A stretch of 46,961 bases of DNA from Kitasatospora sp. GP82 (GTDB lineage: Bacteria > Actinomycetota > Actinomycetes > Streptomycetales > Streptomycetaceae), in the NCBI RefSeq assembly GCF_029892105.1, contig NZ_JARZAJ010000048.1, positions 1 to 46,961 of the forward strand, read 5' to 3'. Of this stretch, positions 45,282-46,961 are shown one piece after another (the stretch's first letter is position 1; each line of letters begins with the position of its first letter). The notes below the pieces were generated by a model that searched no databases, was not told where the DNA came from, and saw nothing but the letters and a program-made list of their open reading frames with translations. The position numbers and the translations under genes were made by a program.

Positions 45282-46553
45282 GTGACCGTGACGGACATCG
45301 TCGACGAGCTGCGGTGGCGTGGGCTGATCGCCCTGTCCACCGACGAGGACGCACTGCGCAAGGCGTTCGCGGACGGCCCGGTCACCTTCTATTGCGGCTT
45401 CGACCCGACGGCCCCGAGCCTGCACCTCGGAAACCTGGTGCAGATCCTCACCATGCGCCGCATCCAGCAGGCCGGAAACCTCCCGCTCGGCCTGGTGGGC
45501 GGAGCGACCGGCCTGATCGGTGACCCCAAGCCGACGGCGGAGCGCGTCCTCAACGACCCCGAGGTGGTGGCCGGCTGGGTCGACCGTCTGCGCGGCCAGA
45601 TCTCCCGCTTCCTCGACTTCGAGGGCGAGTACGCGGCCCGTATGGTCAACAACCTGGACTGGACCTCCGGGATGTCGGCGATCAGTCTGCTGCGTGACGT
45701 GGGCAAGTACTTCCGCGTCAACAACATGATTGCCAAGGAGGCGGTCGCGCGTCGGCTGAACTCCGACGCCGGCATCAGCTACACCGAGTTCAGCTACCAG
45801 ATCCTCCAGGGCATGGACTACCTGGAGCTGAACCGCCGCTACGGCTGCACCCTGCAGACCGGCGGCAGCGACCAGTGGGGCAACCTCACGGCCGGCACCG
45901 ACCTGATCCGCAAGGCCGAGGGCAAGTCCGTGCACGCCCTCGCCACCCCGCTGATCGTCAAGGCCGACGGCACCAAGTTCGGCAAGACCGAGTCCGGCAC
46001 GGTCTGGCTGGACCCGGAGCTGACCACCCCGTACGCCTTCTACCAGTTCTGGCTGAACGCGGACGACCGGGACGTCTCCAACTTCCTGCGCATCTTCTCC
46101 TTCCGTACGAGGGAGGAGATCGAGGAACTGGAGCGGGAGACCGCCGAACGCCCCGCCGCCCGCCTCGCCCAGCGCGCCCTCGCCGAGGAACTCACCACCC
46201 TTGTCCACGGCGCGGAGCAGTACGAGCGCGCCGTCGCGGCCTCCAAGGCACTCTTCGGCCAGGGCGACCTCGCCGACCTGGAGCCCGCCACCCTCGCTGC
46301 CGCCCTGGCAGAAGTGCCCAAGGCAACGGTCGCCGAGCTGCTCCCGATCGTCGACCTCCTGGTGGAGGCCGGCCTGGCCCCGAGCCGCTCGGCCGCCCGC
46401 CGCACCATCAAGGAAGGCGGCGCGTACCTCAACAACGCCAAGGTCACCGACGAGGAGGCCACCCCGGCCGACTCCGACCTGCTGCACGGCCGTTGGCTGG
46501 TGCTGCGCCGGGGCAAGCGCAACCTCGCGGCCGTAGAGCTGAAGTCCAACTGA
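45282..46553 (+). CDS. tyrS: Tyrosyl-tRNA synthetase TyrS
   Basis: The 423-residue class I synthetase has FYCGFDPTAPSLHLGNLVQIL (HIGH-type motif HLGN) near residue 36, tyrosine-binding YQILQGMDYLELNRRYGCTLQTGGSDQWGNL near 170, and KFGKTESGTVWLD, the KMSKS-type loop (KFGKT) near 230. A C-terminal S4 RNA-binding domain (about 355-420, LLVEAGLAPSRSAARRTIKEGGAYLNN) contacts tRNA. It charges tRNA-Tyr. The GTG at 45282 follows AAGGAG at 4 nt; a GTG at 45288 would have 10 nt, so either is possible. A terminator lies downstream, and an rRNA operon follows. Confidence 0.96.
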   Translation: MTVTDIVDELRWRGLIALSTDEDALRKAFADGPVTFYCGFDPTAPSLHLGNLVQILTMRRIQQAGNLPLGLVGGATGLIGDPKPTAERVLNDPEVVAGWVDRLRGQISRFLDFEGEYAARMVNNLDWTSGMSAISLLRDVGKYFRVNNMIAKEAVARRLNSDAGISYTEFSYQILQGMDYLELNRRYGCTLQTGGSDQWGNLTAGTDLIRKAEGKSVHALATPLIVKADGTKFGKTESGTVWLDPELTTPYAFYQFWLNADDRDVSNFLRIFSFRTREEIEELERETAERPAARLAQRALAEELTTLVHGAEQYERAVAASKALFGQGDLADLEPATLAAALAEVPKATVAELLPIVDLLVEAGLAPSRSAARRTIKEGGAYLNNAKVTDEEATPADSDLLHGRWLVLRRGKRNLAAVELKSN

Positions 46554-46635
46554 CGCTCGCCGGAGTCCGAGTCGAGTGATCGCCTGCTCGACTGGCGCAA
46601 AACACACCCGAGTTGAGCTGCACCTTCGGGCGACA

Positions 46636-46670
46636 GGGGCCGGATCCAGCCAGATCCGGCCCCTCACGTT
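46636..46670 (+). terminator. Terminator between tyrS and the rRNA operon
   Basis: An 11-bp perfect stem (46636-46646 with 46653-46663) with a 6-nt loop is followed by TCACGTTT. It isolates tyrS from the rRNA leader. Confidence 0.7.
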
Positions 46671-46961
46671 TGACTCTTGATGGCCGGTGTCCTAACGTTG
46701 AGCGAGTCGCCTGATTCAGGCGGACCCCCCTTACTCCAGTGAGCGATTCGTCGCGCGCTCTTTCGATTCCGGTCGAGAGGGAAAAGCGGACCGAATAACT
46801 CTGCTAGAGTTCGGGAGCGCCGAAAGGCAAAAGCAAATCGGATGAAATCCGGAGCCGGAAACGGAACGGAAAACATCTGATAAGCTTGAAACACGAAAGA
46901 ACGAAGCGCCCGGAGGGCCCGCTGGAAGGCGGCTCGAAGGAAGCGTCCGTTCCTTGAGAAC
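46671..46961 (+). promoter_or_regulatory. rRNA operon promoter region and 5' leader (16S gene starts beyond the window)
   Basis: The DNA turns AT-richer. The final bases (AAGGAAGCGTCCGTTCCTTG and AGAAC) match the conserved Streptomyces rRNA leader, which continues into 16S rRNA. Two promoter-like sites are visible: TAGAGT (46805-46810), followed by the leader-like TTCGGGAGCGCCGAAAGGC, and GATAAGCT (about 46879-46886), followed by TTGAAACAC, as in the last rrn promoter of streptomycetes. -35 hexamers are unclear. CGGAT-GAA-ATCCG (46839-46851) is a small palindrome between them. No mature rRNA is present in the window. Confidence 0.8.

Noticed and set aside
46664..46894. 76-codon reverse frame at the right end
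   Set aside because: It lies antisense to the rRNA promoter and leader; no start signal or homology is apparent.
1..46961. Prophage, transposon, CRISPR or tRNA genes
   Set aside because: I looked for integrase or transposase motifs, regularly spaced repeats and cloverleaf-like segments in the intergenic stretches and found none that hold up.

Overview
The window is chromosomal DNA from a high-GC actinomycete, almost certainly a Streptomycetaceae member (Streptomyces or Kitasatospora type). The grounds are the very high GC content, many GTG starts and one TTG start, actinobacterial -10 boxes lying 6-8 nt ahead of start codons (leaderless genes), the family content (Asp23/DUF6286/AmaP operon, DUF485-ActP pair, SGM_5486 peptide), and a right end that runs into a typical Streptomyces rRNA operon leader. 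I see no insertion sequence, prophage, CRISPR array or tRNA. Most of the window is conserved core chromosome with small accessory insertions.

Layout. 1-3880: right edge of a surface-polysaccharide locus (partial GT4 glycosyltransferase, Wzz-like membrane protein, FemAB/CelD-like acyltransferase, secreted GH26-like glycosidase). 4042-5444: a shrunken YpfJ-family protein and an exported PQQ-like protein. 5519-7842: an ABC-F translation factor preceded by a leaderless 7-codon ORF and a hairpin, then a small helix-turn-helix protein. 8172-8978: an enoyl-CoA hydratase. 9157-11558: a compact five-gene Asp23/Gls24 envelope-stress operon. 11622-16800: SDR-like protein, epoxide hydrolase, SURF1, exonuclease-BRCT protein and zinc alcohol dehydrogenase. 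17019-19030: acetate uptake (DUF485 + ActP). 19133-21045: MoaA and two small proteins. 21198-24770: a reverse operon tldD-tldE-kptA. 25084-26229: MBL hydrolase. 26671-28161: fabG-fabI, a fatty-acid synthesis pair. 28214-30535: a GntR regulator divergent from an MFS exporter and its SGM_5486 companion peptide. 30627-32539: SixA and SerB. 32768-37332: a 873-residue FHA-ABC transporter fusion and a GAF histidine kinase/NarL-type response regulator pair. 37402-42267: an unknown protein, an orphan ABC ATPase, NfeD plus an SPFH protein, TauE, a DUF1272 fragment and a pterin dehydratase. 42366-46553: a large membrane-anchored PQQ-like protein, an HNH endonuclease and TyrS. 46664-46961: promoter and leader of an rRNA operon whose 16S gene lies just outside the window.

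Several units look functionally coherent: fabG/fabI, DUF485/ActP, NfeD/SPFH, TldD/TldE, the Asp23 operon, and the regulator/exporter pair with a 19-bp palindrome sitting on the exporter's -10 box. A GC-rich repeat (core CAGAGCCCCGCGCCCCT and a related GGGGCGCGGGGAACTG form) recurs between genes, often at convergent ends, and appears to have extended the 3' end of the first gene.

The most unusual items are the uORF-hairpin leader of the ABC-F gene, the YpfJ-family protein with its metallopeptidase core missing, the tldD-tldE-kptA linkage, the DUF1272 remnant in frame behind tauE, and several palindromic candidate operators. All assignments come from reading the sequence. No database search was run.
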